A stretch of 64,000 nt of DNA from Marinobacterium zhoushanense (GCF_014641945.1 NZ_BMIJ01000002.1:547257-611256), one strand, 5' to 3'. Counted from the stretch's first letter, positions 8,174 through 17,202 are shown. Numbers and translations: made by a program. The notes: a model not told the origin generated them from the sequence alone.

Positions 8174-9838
8174 CTATTCGATGCTGTGGCCAAAGACCGA
8201 CTCGGTGCCATCGGCGACCGGGAATACGCGGACACCGTCATCCCCAGAGATCTCACCGGGCTGACCGACTGCAGCCGCCTCCATACTCTCTTCCGCTGCC
8301 GCCTCGGCCGAATCAGGCTCTTCCGCCATGGTGCTGTCCTGGCGCGCGATCCGCCCCTGGGTACGGCCCAGCAGATAGAACTCCACATCACTGGGCTCGA
8401 CAAAACCATCGCCCGGCAACTTCAGTCCCTCATTCTTGAACGGCTTGGCCAGAGTCGGCGTGACCAGAATCACCAGCTCCGATTCGCCCTTTTCGAAACT
8501 CTGGCTACGGAATAGTTGACCGAGTACCGGCACATCACCCAAGCCCGGGAACTTGCTAACCGCATCGCGGGTGCTTTCGTTGATCAGGCCGGCGATACCG
8601 ATGGTCTGGCCGTCGCCCAGTTCTACGGTGGAGCGCGCACTGCGTTTGGTCAGCGCGGGTACGAAGAACACACTATTGCTGACGGTGTTGTTGACCGAGT
8701 TCAAACTGGTCAACTCAGTTACCGACACGTTGAGACTCAGGTTGATGGTGCCGGAATCGAGCACAATCGGGATAAACTTCAATCCAACACCAAATTCCTT
8801 GAACTCAATGGTGATGCCGTCTTCATTGGGCACCGGGATCGGAAACTCGCCACCGGAGAGGAACTCCGCCTCCTGTCCGGTCAGCGTGGTCAGGGTCGGC
8901 TCCGCCAGCACCTTGGCGCTGCCGTTCTCTTTAGCGGCGTCAAAGAAGATCCGAAATAGCAGGTTACTGTCCAGGTAGCTGGCAAAGAGTCCTTTGTCGG
9001 CGATCGTGACGTCGCTCGGCTTAAACTCATCGATAGCCGGACCCACCAGCCCGTTTTTCGGATCCCCAAACACCGACTCTAACAAGCCCTCGGTACCAAA
9101 TTGGGCATCAGGGAAGGTCGCGCCTCCGCTGACACCGCCGATCCCCCAATGATCGCCCGCATGCAGCGCATGGAACTTGATACCAAGGCGACGCATTACG
9201 CTGCGCGACATCTCGGCCACGGTGACCTTCAGCATCACCTGCTGGGAGCCACCGACCTTGAGCAGATTGACCACTTCACCAATCTGGGTAGCGCCCTCCT
9301 CAGCAGGTTTCTGCAGGAAACTGTCTGCCAGGCGTACCGCCATATCCATGGTGCCAACATTGGTCACTTCACCGCTGAGCAATATCGACCCCTGAGAGGA
9401 GTTGACCTTGATCCGCTCGTTCGGCGCCATCTCATACAGCTTCGCTTTCAGGCTGTTAATATCCGGCGTCACCTCCACGTCGATGGAGGCCGTCAGGTGA
9501 TTGTTTTTGTCCCAGAGCAGCACATTGGTCGTGCCGATCCCCTTACCCAGCACGTAGATCTGCTGGGAGCGCATCACCAGGATATCGGCCACCTCCTTAT
9601 TCCCGATCGATACCTTGTGTACCGGGCCATTCAACTGCACGACCTTCGATTTGTAGAGCGGCACCGAGAAGTGCTGCACCATCGTATCGGCGTCGGTTTC
9701 AACGGCTGTTGCCGCATTCGCCTCTCGACCGAACAATACCGCCAGCAACAGAAGCATAAGGGCAACCGGTAGCAGGAACGCCTGCCAACCATCACCTGCC
9801 TCCACTCTGGCTCTAATGGGTTCTGTACGCTTAGCCAT
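8174..9838 (-). CDS. rcpA: Tad outer-membrane secretin RcpA/CpaC
   Basis: Secretin that forms the outer-membrane channel for the Flp pilus. It has 554 residues: an N-terminal signal peptide (hydrophobic around residues 22-38), a pilus/secretin N-domain that binds the periplasmic ring (KVSIGNKEVADILV region), a BON-like segment (about 110-160), then the secretin core from about 205 to 440 with GLINESTRDAVSKFPGLGDVPVLGQLF near its end. The C-terminal 70 residues are Glu/Ala-rich and lie outside the usual domain. It sits between rcpC and a small lipoprotein gene, as expected for cpaB-cpaC-cpaD order. Confidence 0.93.
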   Translation of the reverse strand: MAKRTEPIRARVEAGDGWQAFLLPVALMLLLLAVLFGREANAATAVETDADTMVQHFSVPLYKSKVVQLNGPVHKVSIGNKEVADILVMRSQQIYVLGKGIGTTNVLLWDKNNHLTASIDVEVTPDINSLKAKLYEMAPNERIKVNSSQGSILLSGEVTNVGTMDMAVRLADSFLQKPAEEGATQIGEVVNLLKVGGSQQVMLKVTVAEMSRSVMRRLGIKFHALHAGDHWGIGGVSGGATFPDAQFGTEGLLESVFGDPKNGLVGPAIDEFKPSDVTIADKGLFASYLDSNLLFRIFFDAAKENGSAKVLAEPTLTTLTGQEAEFLSGGEFPIPVPNEDGITIEFKEFGVGLKFIPIVLDSGTINLSLNVSVTELTSLNSVNNTVSNSVFFVPALTKRSARSTVELGDGQTIGIAGLINESTRDAVSKFPGLGDVPVLGQLFRSQSFEKGESELVILVTPTLAKPFKNEGLKLPGDGFVEPSDVEFYLLGRTQGRIARQDSTMAEEPDSAEAAAEESMEAAAVGQPGEISGDDGVRVFPVADGTESVFGHSIE

Positions 9839-9898
9839 GATCCATTCTCCTCGCTCGCTGTCCGATCTTTGGCTGCCGTAACTACCGGCGCTCCAGAA

Positions 9899-10705
9899 CT
9901 ACATCGGAACCCGTTTGCGCTCCCACTCCACACCCTTGATCACGATCACAGATGGCGGAGCGCTGTAAGTACTTGTCTGTTTTTTCTTCACCGGCTCAGG
10001 CTTGGCTGCGGGTGCAACCGGCGCCGGCTCGATCGCCTGAGCGACTGTGTCTTCGCTGAGCGGGTTTCGCAGCGTCAGCTGAATCCGCCCTTCGTCGCGT
10101 GCCTTGGCCAACTCCTCCGACTCTTTCGGTGTCAACTCCAGCGTCACCGCACGTACGACAATCGGATCGTTCTTGTCGGTGCGCGCTTTCTGATCCACCG
10201 CAAGCACCTTGATATCCTTCAACACGGTACGCGCCTTGACGCTCTGCCCCTCGTTCTTGGTGGCAATGACATCCACATGGTTTCCGGGCAGCAGGAAACC
10301 AGCCACCCCGACCACGTCATTGACGCGAACGGTAAAGGCTCGTTTTTCTGGGTCGATCAGGGCGGCCAGTGTCGCGCCCTCCTGGTGATCGCTGAGTCGT
10401 TCCATGCGCACGACATCGTCGACGAGGATATCCTGTATCGGCACCTTCCCCTCAATCTCGGCGGGATCGGCGATACTGTTCGCCGGTACCAGCTCTTCCG
10501 GCATCAACTTTATCTTCAAATGGCGTCTCTCGATCGGCTGACCGTAGGGGATATCCATCGCCGCATAGACGACCGGCTGCCCCTCCGCGGCTACCGCAGC
10601 GTCGCCTGGTAACTGATGTTTCAACCAAGAGTTGGCATAGATAGCGGCTCCCGCGGCGAACAACACCGACAGGACCAAAAGTAGAAAAGTTCTGCCCTTA
10701 AACAT
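9899..10705 (-). CDS. rcpC: Flp pilus assembly protein RcpC/CpaB
   Basis: Periplasmic, inner-membrane-anchored CpaB/RcpC protein with an SAF domain, thought to link the secretin to peptidoglycan or to the inner-membrane platform. It has 268 residues from ATG 10705, with one N-terminal membrane helix (RTFLLLVLSVLFAAGAAIYA), the SAF segment around residues 40-110 and an RcpC/CpaB C-domain to about 215. The tail is Pro/Lys-rich. The start follows GGAGG with 7-base spacing and overlaps the end of the AAA+ gene by 8 bases, so the two are coupled. Upstream ATG 10711 is a possible alternative. Confidence 0.92.
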   Translation of the reverse strand: MFKGRTFLLLVLSVLFAAGAAIYANSWLKHQLPGDAAVAAEGQPVVYAAMDIPYGQPIERRHLKIKLMPEELVPANSIADPAEIEGKVPIQDILVDDVVRMERLSDHQEGATLAALIDPEKRAFTVRVNDVVGVAGFLLPGNHVDVIATKNEGQSVKARTVLKDIKVLAVDQKARTDKNDPIVVRAVTLELTPKESEELAKARDEGRIQLTLRNPLSEDTVAQAIEPAPVAPAAKPEPVKKKQTSTYSAPPSVIVIKGVEWERKRVPM

Positions 10706-12116
10706 GATCATTCCTCCCCCTGGCGGCAGGACTTGGTGACATCTCCACTTCGGCATCGAGACTGACGAAGTAGTTGTTCCAGGCCCAGGTCAGAGCTTGA
10801 GCATCAAGTGAAGCGGCATCGCCGCCAAGGTAAAGCACGCGGTCCTGTGCCATACCCAACAGGTCGCGGGGATGACAGGGACGAAGCGCAACATCGCGCT
10901 GCGCATGCAATTCAGTGATAGCGAAATCGAGCAGCAAGGGATCGAACCCGATCCCCTTCTCCGCGCATACCTGCCGCCATATCTCGCCATACTCATCCGG
11001 CTGCAGATAGCCAAAATAGATCTTGTAGCCGATACGCCGCAGGAAGGCCTCGTCGGCCAGCTCCAGCGGATTGATGTTGGATGAGAACACCAGAATCTGA
11101 TCAAAGGGGGTCTGGAAATGTCGCCCCGCGCCCAGGGTCAGGTAGTCCTTTTTCTCCTCCATCGGCACAATCCAACGGTTGAATATCTCCATCGGTGTGG
11201 CACGCTGGCGCCCCATATCATCGATGATGAAGATGCCATTGTTAGCTTTCAGTTGCAGCGGCGCCTGGTACTCCTTGGTCACCGGATTGAAATGTATCTC
11301 CAGCATATCCATCCCCAGCTCACCACCGGTCACCACTCGCGGGCGGCGGCAGTTAACAAAGCGGGCATCATAGCCCTGGTCGAACAAAAGGCTCGGGGTG
11401 TGGATAGATTCTTCGATCGGTTGATGCAGCAGCGGGTCAAATAGCGACACCACCTGCTCATTCACCGAGATCGCATAGGGGATCAGGCAACTGTCTTCGA
11501 ACAGCCCCGTCAGTTTCTGAGTAATGTAGGTTTTACCCGTACCCGCCGGACCATAGATAAATATTGCACGCCCGGAGTTCATCGCCGGGCCGAGCTGCTC
11601 ACGTAGAGATTTACGCAGCACGATATGCTCAAACAGGCCGTTCAGCGACGCGGCTGTCACCTTGCAGCCATGCACCGTTTGTATCTGCACCAGCTCGCGA
11701 TAACGTTCAATCGGCACAGGGGCAGGCCCCAGATAACCGCTTCGGGCTAAGGCATCGATGGCCGTTTCCCGCCCGCGCTGGGTCAGGCTATAGCTGAGTT
11801 CCCTTTTGTCGAATCCCTGACCGTGCACGTCGATCATGACCTCCTTGCGCAGGAACTCGATCAACTCTTCAAGCACAGGACCGGCTAGCGCGGTGCGCTG
11901 CATCAGTTGTTTGGAAGTCAACATCCCGGCATCGTACAGATGCTTGATCAATAGCTCAGTCAGGAAATGGCGACTTAGACCGGTATCGGCCAGCGTTAGT
12001 GGTCGTGGTGCCAGCCTGCGCAGCCGATCTGTTTCGGCATGCCGTGCCTGCTCTGACTGCGGTCCAGGCGGTGCCAGGGTCTCGGCAGTTGTTGAATTAT
12101 TCATTGGACTATTCAT
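10698..12116 (-). CDS. AAA+ ATPase with winged-helix-like N-terminus in the Tad operon
   Basis: A 472-residue ATPase inserted between the prepilin peptidase and rcpC. Residues about 45-135 look like a winged helix-turn-helix (LTSKQLMQRTALAGPVLEEL). The AAA+ core has Walker A GPAGTGKT, Walker B IFIIDDMGRQ, a sensor-1-like FSSNINP and an arginine-finger-like FLRRIGYK. It is not TadA or TadZ and is absent from the classical flp-tadV-rcpCAB-tadZABCDEFG order. Overlaps of 4 bases upstream and 8 bases downstream make it an integral operon member. It may remodel or regulate the pilus machine; its function is unknown. A MoxR-like or chaperone-like role is possible. Confidence 0.8.
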   Translation of the reverse strand: MNSPMNNSTTAETLAPPGPQSEQARHAETDRLRRLAPRPLTLADTGLSRHFLTELLIKHLYDAGMLTSKQLMQRTALAGPVLEELIEFLRKEVMIDVHGQGFDKRELSYSLTQRGRETAIDALARSGYLGPAPVPIERYRELVQIQTVHGCKVTAASLNGLFEHIVLRKSLREQLGPAMNSGRAIFIYGPAGTGKTYITQKLTGLFEDSCLIPYAISVNEQVVSLFDPLLHQPIEESIHTPSLLFDQGYDARFVNCRRPRVVTGGELGMDMLEIHFNPVTKEYQAPLQLKANNGIFIIDDMGRQRATPMEIFNRWIVPMEEKKDYLTLGAGRHFQTPFDQILVFSSNINPLELADEAFLRRIGYKIYFGYLQPDEYGEIWRQVCAEKGIGFDPLLLDFAITELHAQRDVALRPCHPRDLLGMAQDRVLYLGGDAASLDAQALTWAWNNYFVSLDAEVEMSPSPAARGRNDHV

Positions 12117-12694
12117 TGTGCTCCCCCCAACGCCTGGAGCTGCAACCCGATCTGCGTGGTCAGGTGATAGAACTCCAGCTTACCTATGAGCCCTTGGTGA
12201 AGCAGGACGCCTATTGCAATTGCTGAAGAGAAAGGAAACCGGTGGCGGGCTACTGAGCCGGGCTCAGCCGGCACCAGCGTGCGCGCGGCAAGCATGACCA
12301 TATATCGGCGGTACAAGCTGGCCAACTCACCGCTACGCAGGATTAGGTACAGAGCAACACATCCCCCCACCACCAGAGCAACACAAGCCGCGGTCATTGC
12401 GGCCATCGGACCTATAAAGCTGCCGGCAGCAGCCATCAACTTGACATCCCCGGCTCCCATGCCCCCCATTAGATAGAAGGGCAGGAGGACAGCCAGGCCA
12501 ACCCCTGCCCCTTTTAGCCCTATCATCAATCCATCGACATGGAGGAACACGTACTGCAGTACTAGACCAGCCAACAGCGAACTGTAAGTCAGCCAATTGG
12601 GAATGCGGTTGCGGCGCCAATCCTTGACCACCGCCAAAAGCAAAATCAGCAGTAATAGGAGTGTGGAGCCATCGTAGGTATAGAATGACAACAT
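12113..12694 (-). CDS. tadV: Prepilin peptidase TadV/CpaA
   Basis: Aspartic membrane peptidase that removes the leader from the Flp pilin and the TadE/F pseudopilins. It has 193 residues with about five or six hydrophobic segments. The two catalytic aspartates are visible: KDWRRNRIPN near residue 25 and the GxGD-type MGAGDVKLM near residues 79-87. It lacks the long N-methylase domain of PilD, as is normal for the Tad/CpaA branch. It follows flp by 60 bases and overlaps the AAA+ gene by four, with a GAGGGGAG ribosome site. Confidence 0.92.
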   Translation of the reverse strand: MLSFYTYDGSTLLLLLILLLAVVKDWRRNRIPNWLTYSSLLAGLVLQYVFLHVDGLMIGLKGAGVGLAVLLPFYLMGGMGAGDVKLMAAAGSFIGPMAAMTAACVALVVGGCVALYLILRSGELASLYRRYMVMLAARTLVPAEPGSVARHRFPFSSAIAIGVLLHQGLIGKLEFYHLTTQIGLQLQALGGAQ

Positions 12695-12754
12695 ACTGAA
12701 TCTCCCCTCTTACTGCCGATCCGGCCATTAACTTAACGCGAATACCCTGGCGAA

Positions 12755-12964
12755 CTAGCAAGCACCACGTGCCGCGCCACCAGCAGCACCCGCTTCGATA
12801 ACGTCAGCGAGATACTGGATCGTCATGCCGACTTCACAACCCAAGTCCGTAAACGCCAAGATGACCGCAGCAGCCACGAGACTACCTGCTACTGCATACT
12901 CCACCGTGGTAAGCCCTTCATCCTCCTTGAAGAAGCCGATCATTTTCTGAGTGATTACGTTCAT
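12755..12964 (-). CDS. flp: Flp family type IVb pilin
   Basis: Major pilin subunit of the Tad pilus. From ATG 12964 it encodes 69 residues: a short leader, the prepilin processing site after Gly17, then LTTVEYAVAGSLVAAAVILAF, with Glu at +5 and Tyr at +6 of the mature protein as the Flp motif requires. The C-terminal tail is Gly/Ala-rich and ends in Cys. The start follows GAGGGCGG. A longer frame up to 13036 would add an unlikely non-leader extension. It is the first gene of the operon and faces the AraC-type regulator across a 354-base gap. Confidence 0.93.
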   Translation of the reverse strand: MNVITQKMIGFFKEDEGLTTVEYAVAGSLVAAAVILAFTDLGCEVGMTIQYLADVIEAGAAGGAARGAC

Positions 12965-13318
12965 TGTTCCGCCCTCTTTGATTGAGCCTTTCAAGGCCGA
13001 ATGTTCCGCCTCGAGCGCTTCACAGCGGGTCGTCACACGGTACGTGGTTGACTATAGGCAGGGGAAAAAGGGGGAGCTGGGACTATCTTGCAGGAAAAGT
13101 AGGATTATTTTGATCAGTGCTGTAACAGTGGCGATACAGCCTGCAGCGTCGATGAAGGTAAATCGCCTATTTGTGGCTTATCCATGAAAAGAAAGACATT
13201 TGCACCTGCACAAATGTTAAGAAACTTTAACTACACTGAAACCTGATCATCATGGATGTAACGCCAGACGGACCTACTCCAGCATTTTAACAATAATGAA
13301 AGTGGGAGTTAGCTCGTT
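12965..13318. promoter_or_regulatory. Divergent control region between flp and the AraC-type regulator
   Basis: A 354-base non-coding stretch, AT-rich in its right half, that must hold the promoters of the Tad operon (leftward) and of the regulator (rightward). It contains a 22-base inverted repeat at 13196-13217, an imperfect repeat with GTTAA/TTAAC arms next to it (about 13215-13230), and a TACACT -10-like element just downstream for the rightward gene. No gene or RNA was recognised in it. Confidence 0.6.
13196..13217. promoter_or_regulatory. Inverted repeat, candidate operator
   Basis: Seven-base arms ACATTTG and CAAATGT flank an 8-base centre in the flp/regulator intergenic region. Its place between divergent genes suggests a binding site for the neighbouring AraC-type protein or another regulator. 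Seen in sequence; the function is inference. Confidence 0.4.
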
Positions 13319-14215
13319 ATGTCTCAGCTCTGTAAGTCGATGATGCTTTGGATCGACCTGCGCAGTTCAGAGCGCTCTGTTACTCTGCTAGAACAGTTCA
13401 ATGACGCATTCCGAATTGAAATATTAGACCCTAACAATCCGATTTTCGATTATCGCGAACTATCACCCTGCGCCATCTGTTTCGATTTTGACTACCCCGA
13501 TATGCATGGGCTTACACTGATGCGTGAACTGCACGAGCGGTATCCGCTGCTGCCTATCATCATGATGACTGAGCAGCACTCGGAGTCACTTATCGTTTGG
13601 GCATTGAGAGTCAGGGTGTGGGAGATACTGCTCAAACCCATGCCACGCTCTGCGGCAGAATATCAGATCAGCGCGATCGCCAGCCGCATAGACGAGGTCG
13701 CCCGAAACCCCTTAGCGTTGAGCGCCGCCAGCCCCATGTTGCGGTTACCGGAGGAGTCGCGTTTTTACGGCAGCAACGCCGAAACCAGAGCGGTGCATCC
13801 GGCATTATCGTATATGCAGCTGCATCTTGGGGAGCACATTACCGAGGAGCAGTTGGCCAAGTTCTGCAACATGCGCCCTCTGCCGTTCAGCCGCATGTTC
13901 AAGAAAGCCTATGACGTAACCTTCCAGGAGATGCTGCAACAGCTGAGGATGAAAGAGGCCACCCGGCTGCTGGAGAACCCCGATCTGCAGATACTCGATG
14001 TGGCACTAACCGTCGGTTACCGTGACCACTCCTATTTTTGCCGGGTATTCAAAAAGTATATGGGCGTAACACCCAAAACCTACCAGGAGCAGCTGCACTG
14101 CCAAAGCGTAGAGGCCCAGGAGCGGGAGAGGGAGGTCAAGCTATACGCCGTCGCCAACCTCAGTCCGCCCATCGACTCCGCATCAAATAGCTGGGCTCGC
14201 CAACGCACGCTCTGA
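13319..14215 (+). CDS. Receiver-AraC hybrid response regulator
   Basis: A 298-residue transcription regulator. Residues about 8-120 form a receiver-like domain that keeps the key spacing: phosphoacceptor-type Asp56, Pro60, Gly64, Thr84 and Lys106. The usual acidic pair is reduced to Asp13. Residues about 160-265 form the AraC-type double helix-turn-helix, with GYRDHSYFCRVFKKYMGVTPKTYQ. No histidine kinase gene is adjacent, so it is an orphan in this window. Its divergence from flp suggests that it controls the Tad operon. The ATG follows GGGAG by about ten bases. Confidence 0.85.
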   Translation: MSQLCKSMMLWIDLRSSERSVTLLEQFNDAFRIEILDPNNPIFDYRELSPCAICFDFDYPDMHGLTLMRELHERYPLLPIIMMTEQHSESLIVWALRVRVWEILLKPMPRSAAEYQISAIASRIDEVARNPLALSAASPMLRLPEESRFYGSNAETRAVHPALSYMQLHLGEHITEEQLAKFCNMRPLPFSRMFKKAYDVTFQEMLQQLRMKEATRLLENPDLQILDVALTVGYRDHSYFCRVFKKYMGVTPKTYQEQLHCQSVEAQEREREVKLYAVANLSPPIDSASNSWARQRTL

Positions 14216-14238
14216 TAAGTGCAGCGGTGGCATCATAC

Positions 14239-15546
14239 TCAGCGACTGTGGTTTAACAGATCCTCAACCACCTCATCCTCCTCGTGCAGATCGTCCGCTA
14301 CCGGATCGGCACCGGGCAGCATCAGGTTGAGCAGGATCGCCACGATACCGCACAGGCTGACCCCCTGCAGATTCAGATCCCCCGAGCCTATCGCCATCCC
14401 GCCGATACCAAACACCAGCGTAGTGGCCACGATCACCAGGTTGCGCTGCTTAGCCAGATCGACCTTCGCCTTGATCAGGGTATTGAGGCCGACTGAGGCG
14501 ATCGAGCCAAACAGCAGGATCAAAATACCGCCCATCACCGGGGCCGGGATCGTCTGCAGCAGTAAACCGAACTTGGATACGAAGGCGAGCAGAATCGCGA
14601 ACCCGGCGGCCCAGAGCATCACAACAGGGTTGAATGCCTTGGTCAGCATCACCGCACCGGTCACCTCCGAATAGGTGGTATTGGGCGGGCCACCGAACAG
14701 CGCCGCCACGCTGGTCGCCAGTCCATCGCCAAACAGCGTGCGCTGCAGGCCCGGCTTACGGATGTAGTCACGCCCGGTCACGTTGCCGATGGCGATGATA
14801 TCGCCGACATGCTCGATCGCCGGTGCGATCGCGACCGGAATCATGAACAGGATTGCCTGCCAATTGAACTCCGGTGTCACGAATGCCGGTACCGCCACCA
14901 GCGGTGCCGCCTGCACCTGGCTCAGGTCCACCATGCCGGTGAACAGCGCGACCAAGTAACCGACAAACACCCCCGAGAGGATCGGCAGCAACCGGAAGAT
15001 CCCGTTGGCAAACACCGAGACCAGCAGTGTCGTGACCAGCGCCACCATCGATACCAGCAGCGCATCCAGATAGGGGAACAGCTCGATGGAACCATCGCCG
15101 CTCTTGCCCATCGCCATATTGACCGCGATCGGCGCCAGCCCCAAACCGATGATCATGATCACGGGACCGGTGACCACCGGCGGCATGATCCGGTGGATCA
15201 CCCCGGGTCCGCGCAGCTTCACCACCAGTGCCAGCAGCATGTACACCAGCCCTGCCGCCATCAGCGCGCCCATGGTGGCGGGTACACCCCAGGTTTGCGT
15301 CGCGTAACTGATCGGGGCGATGAACACGAACGACGATGCCAGAAAGATCGGCACTTTCAGGCCGGTCACCAGATGAAACAGCAGGGTACCGATACCGGCG
15401 GTAAACAGCGCGACGCTGGGATCGAGTCCAGTCAGCAGGGGCATCAACACGAGCGCACCAAAGGCCACGAACAGCATCTGCGCACCGGCCAGGATGGTGC
15501 GCCAGTTACGCGCGCCACTATTTGCCATCGGGTTCAATTCGTTCAT
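14239..15546 (-). CDS. uraA: Uracil/xanthine permease family transporter (UraA-like)
   Basis: Proton-coupled nucleobase transporter of the NCS2 family in the inner membrane, most likely a uracil permease because the next upstream gene is upp. It has 435 residues with about 14 hydrophobic segments. The NCS2 signature region is visible around the middle (FGGPPNTTYSEVTGAVMLTK), and a conserved Glu in PVAIAPAIEHVGDI is the likely substrate ligand. It lies 10 bases after upp on the same strand, so the two form a uracil uptake and salvage operon. Its stop is 23 bases from that of the convergent AraC-type gene. Confidence 0.92.
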   Translation of the reverse strand: MNELNPMANSGARNWRTILAGAQMLFVAFGALVLMPLLTGLDPSVALFTAGIGTLLFHLVTGLKVPIFLASSFVFIAPISYATQTWGVPATMGALMAAGLVYMLLALVVKLRGPGVIHRIMPPVVTGPVIMIIGLGLAPIAVNMAMGKSGDGSIELFPYLDALLVSMVALVTTLLVSVFANGIFRLLPILSGVFVGYLVALFTGMVDLSQVQAAPLVAVPAFVTPEFNWQAILFMIPVAIAPAIEHVGDIIAIGNVTGRDYIRKPGLQRTLFGDGLATSVAALFGGPPNTTYSEVTGAVMLTKAFNPVVMLWAAGFAILLAFVSKFGLLLQTIPAPVMGGILILLFGSIASVGLNTLIKAKVDLAKQRNLVIVATTLVFGIGGMAIGSGDLNLQGVSLCGIVAILLNLMLPGADPVADDLHEEDEVVEDLLNHSR

Positions 15547-15556
15547 CCTTTATTCC

Positions 15557-16183
15557 CTATTTGGTTCCAAAGATCTTGTCGCCGGCATCACCCAGTCCCG
15601 GGATGATGTACCCCCGCTCATTGAGATGGGAATCGATCGAGGCGGTGAAGATATCCACATCTGGGTGTGCCGCCTGCACCTTCGCTATCCCCTCCGGCGC
15701 CGCCACCAGTACCAGTGCGCGGATACTGGTACAGCCGGCTTTTTTGAGCATATCGATAGTGGCGATCATCGAACCGCCGGTGGCCAGCATCGGATCGACG
15801 ATCAACGACATGCGCTCCTCGATATCGTTGGCCAGCTTCTCGAAGTAGGCGACCGGCTCCAACGTCTCTTCATTGCGGTAGAGTCCGACCACCGAGATCT
15901 TGGCGCTGGGCACCAGCTCCAGCACGCCATCCAACATCCCCAAACCGGCTCTCAGAATCGGTACCACGGTGATCTTCTTGCCCTTGATCCGCTCCGCCTG
16001 GACCGACCCACACCACCCCTCGACCTCGTACTCCTCAAGCTCGAAATCCTTGGTCGCTTCGTAGGTCAGCAGGCAGCCCACCTCGGCTGCCAGTTGTCTG
16101 AAACTGCGAGTACTTTTATTAACGGAGCGCATAAGCCCCAGTTTGTGCCGCACCAACGGGTGGCGGATCTCATGTACGCTCAT
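15557..16183 (-). CDS. upp: Uracil phosphoribosyltransferase
   Basis: Converts uracil and PRPP to UMP in pyrimidine salvage. From ATG 16183 it has 208 residues, the normal length for Upp. The PRPP-binding motif is DPMLATGGS, followed by [11 protein letters not shown]. The N-terminal VRHKLGLMR and the C-terminal [15 protein letters not shown] are typical. The start follows GAGAGGGG; the frame is open further upstream, but the extension has no family features. A small inverted repeat (CCGGG arms, 16202-16218) lies just before the start in the 5' leader and could affect expression. Confidence 0.95.
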   Translation of the reverse strand: MSVHEIRHPLVRHKLGLMRSVNKSTRSFRQLAAEVGCLLTYEATKDFELEEYEVEGWCGSVQAERIKGKKITVVPILRAGLGMLDGVLELVPSAKISVVGLYRNEETLEPVAYFEKLANDIEERMSLIVDPMLATGGSMIATIDMLKKAGCTSIRALVLVAAPEGIAKVQAAHPDVDIFTASIDSHLNERGYIIPGLGDAGDKIFGTK

Positions 16184-16395
16184 GACCAAACCCCTCTCAC
16201 ACCCGGCACGACACCGGGAAATTGACCGATCTATCAAATTAGACGAAAGACTATCGAAAGCGGCCCTGCCTGTCATCTGCATCATCCGAAGCGGCATGAC
16301 CAAGAAAGTTGCTCAAACCCCCAAAGCGCATTATCGTTTTGCCCTTTTATCGTACCGGCCACCCGCAATGCAGGGTTGAAAGAAGGGGCACACAG

Positions 16396-16956
16396 ATGAG
16401 CAGCGTTGATCTCGAACATATCAAGCGGGTCTATATCGAGTCGGATCTGCTGTTCAGCCAGGCCGAGGTTGAGACGGCCATGGACCGTATGGCACGGGAG
16501 ATCACCGAGCAGCTGATGGATGCCAACCCGGTGGTGTTCACAGTGATGAACGGTGGCCTGGTGATCGCGGGCCAACTGCTGACCCGGCTTAACTTCCCGC
16601 TGGAGGCCAGCTACCTGCATGCGACGCGCTATCGCAACACCACCTCAGGCCATGAACTGGAGTGGAAAGTACCGCCGATGGTGGAGTTCAAGGATCGCCC
16701 GGTACTGATCATCGACGACATTCTCGATGAGGGGCACACCCTGGCTGCGATAATCGATCACTGTCGACAGGGCGGCGCGTCCAGCGTGCAGTGTGCAGTA
16801 CTGGTCAACAAGCTGCATGACCGCAAGGCACGTTCTGATCTCAAGGCGGAGTTTGTCGGACTGGAGGTCGAAGACCGCTACATCTTCGGCTATGGCATGG
16901 ATTACCAGGGCTACTGGCGCAATGCTCCAGGCATCTTCGCGGTCAAGGGTATGTGA
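16396..16956 (+). CDS. hpt: Hypoxanthine-guanine phosphoribosyltransferase
   Basis: Purine salvage enzyme that converts hypoxanthine or guanine to the nucleotide with PRPP. It has 186 residues from ATG 16396 (AAGGGG upstream). The PRPP loop VLIIDDILDEGHTL and the C-terminal KAEFVGLEVEDRYIFGYGMDYQGYWRN with the base-binding Tyr/Phe are visible. It is transcribed divergently from upp and shares its 212-base promoter region, which groups base salvage for pyrimidines and purines. A weak promoter match (TTGCTC, 17 bases, TATCGT at 16309-16337) lies upstream. An in-frame extension to 16309 would overlap that promoter and is not supported. Confidence 0.9.
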   Translation: MSSVDLEHIKRVYIESDLLFSQAEVETAMDRMAREITEQLMDANPVVFTVMNGGLVIAGQLLTRLNFPLEASYLHATRYRNTTSGHELEWKVPPMVEFKDRPVLIIDDILDEGHTLAAIIDHCRQGGASSVQCAVLVNKLHDRKARSDLKAEFVGLEVEDRYIFGYGMDYQGYWRNAPGIFAVKGM

Positions 16957-17062
16957 CAGGCCGGTCGACAGCAGACTTGGGGCGTATAGGGCAAAAATTT
17001 TCAATTTCCCCACGCCCCAACCCAGTTAGAATGAAATCTCCCCAACAACGGACAGGTCACGC

Positions 17063-17164
17063 ATGACGGAGATCGTCATTCTGGCAGTATCGGCAACGGC
17101 ATTGGCCATCTGGCTCATGAGTTTGCGGCGCAAGGCGCCGGCCTCACGTCGCCTGCCGCGCTAA
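17063..17164 (+). CDS. Possible 33-residue single-span membrane protein
   Basis: A small open frame beginning with ATG 17063 after a GGACAGG site and ending at TAA 17164. The product has an N-terminal hydrophobic span (about residues 4-19, IVILAVSATALAIWLM) and then a strongly basic tail rich in Arg and Lys, the layout of a small inner-membrane protein. It lies between hpt and the convergent parA gene. No family was recognised. The ribosome site, size and composition are suggestive only. Confidence 0.45.
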   Translation: MTEIVILAVSATALAIWLMSLRRKAPASRRLPR

Positions 17165-17202
17165 TACTACCCAGATCAGCAGGTGCTGCGCATGATACCG
17201 GA

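Noticed and set aside
12695..12754. Possible attenuator between flp and the prepilin peptidase gene
   Set aside because: No stable stem with T run could be found in the 60-base gap, although such attenuation is common after pilin genes.
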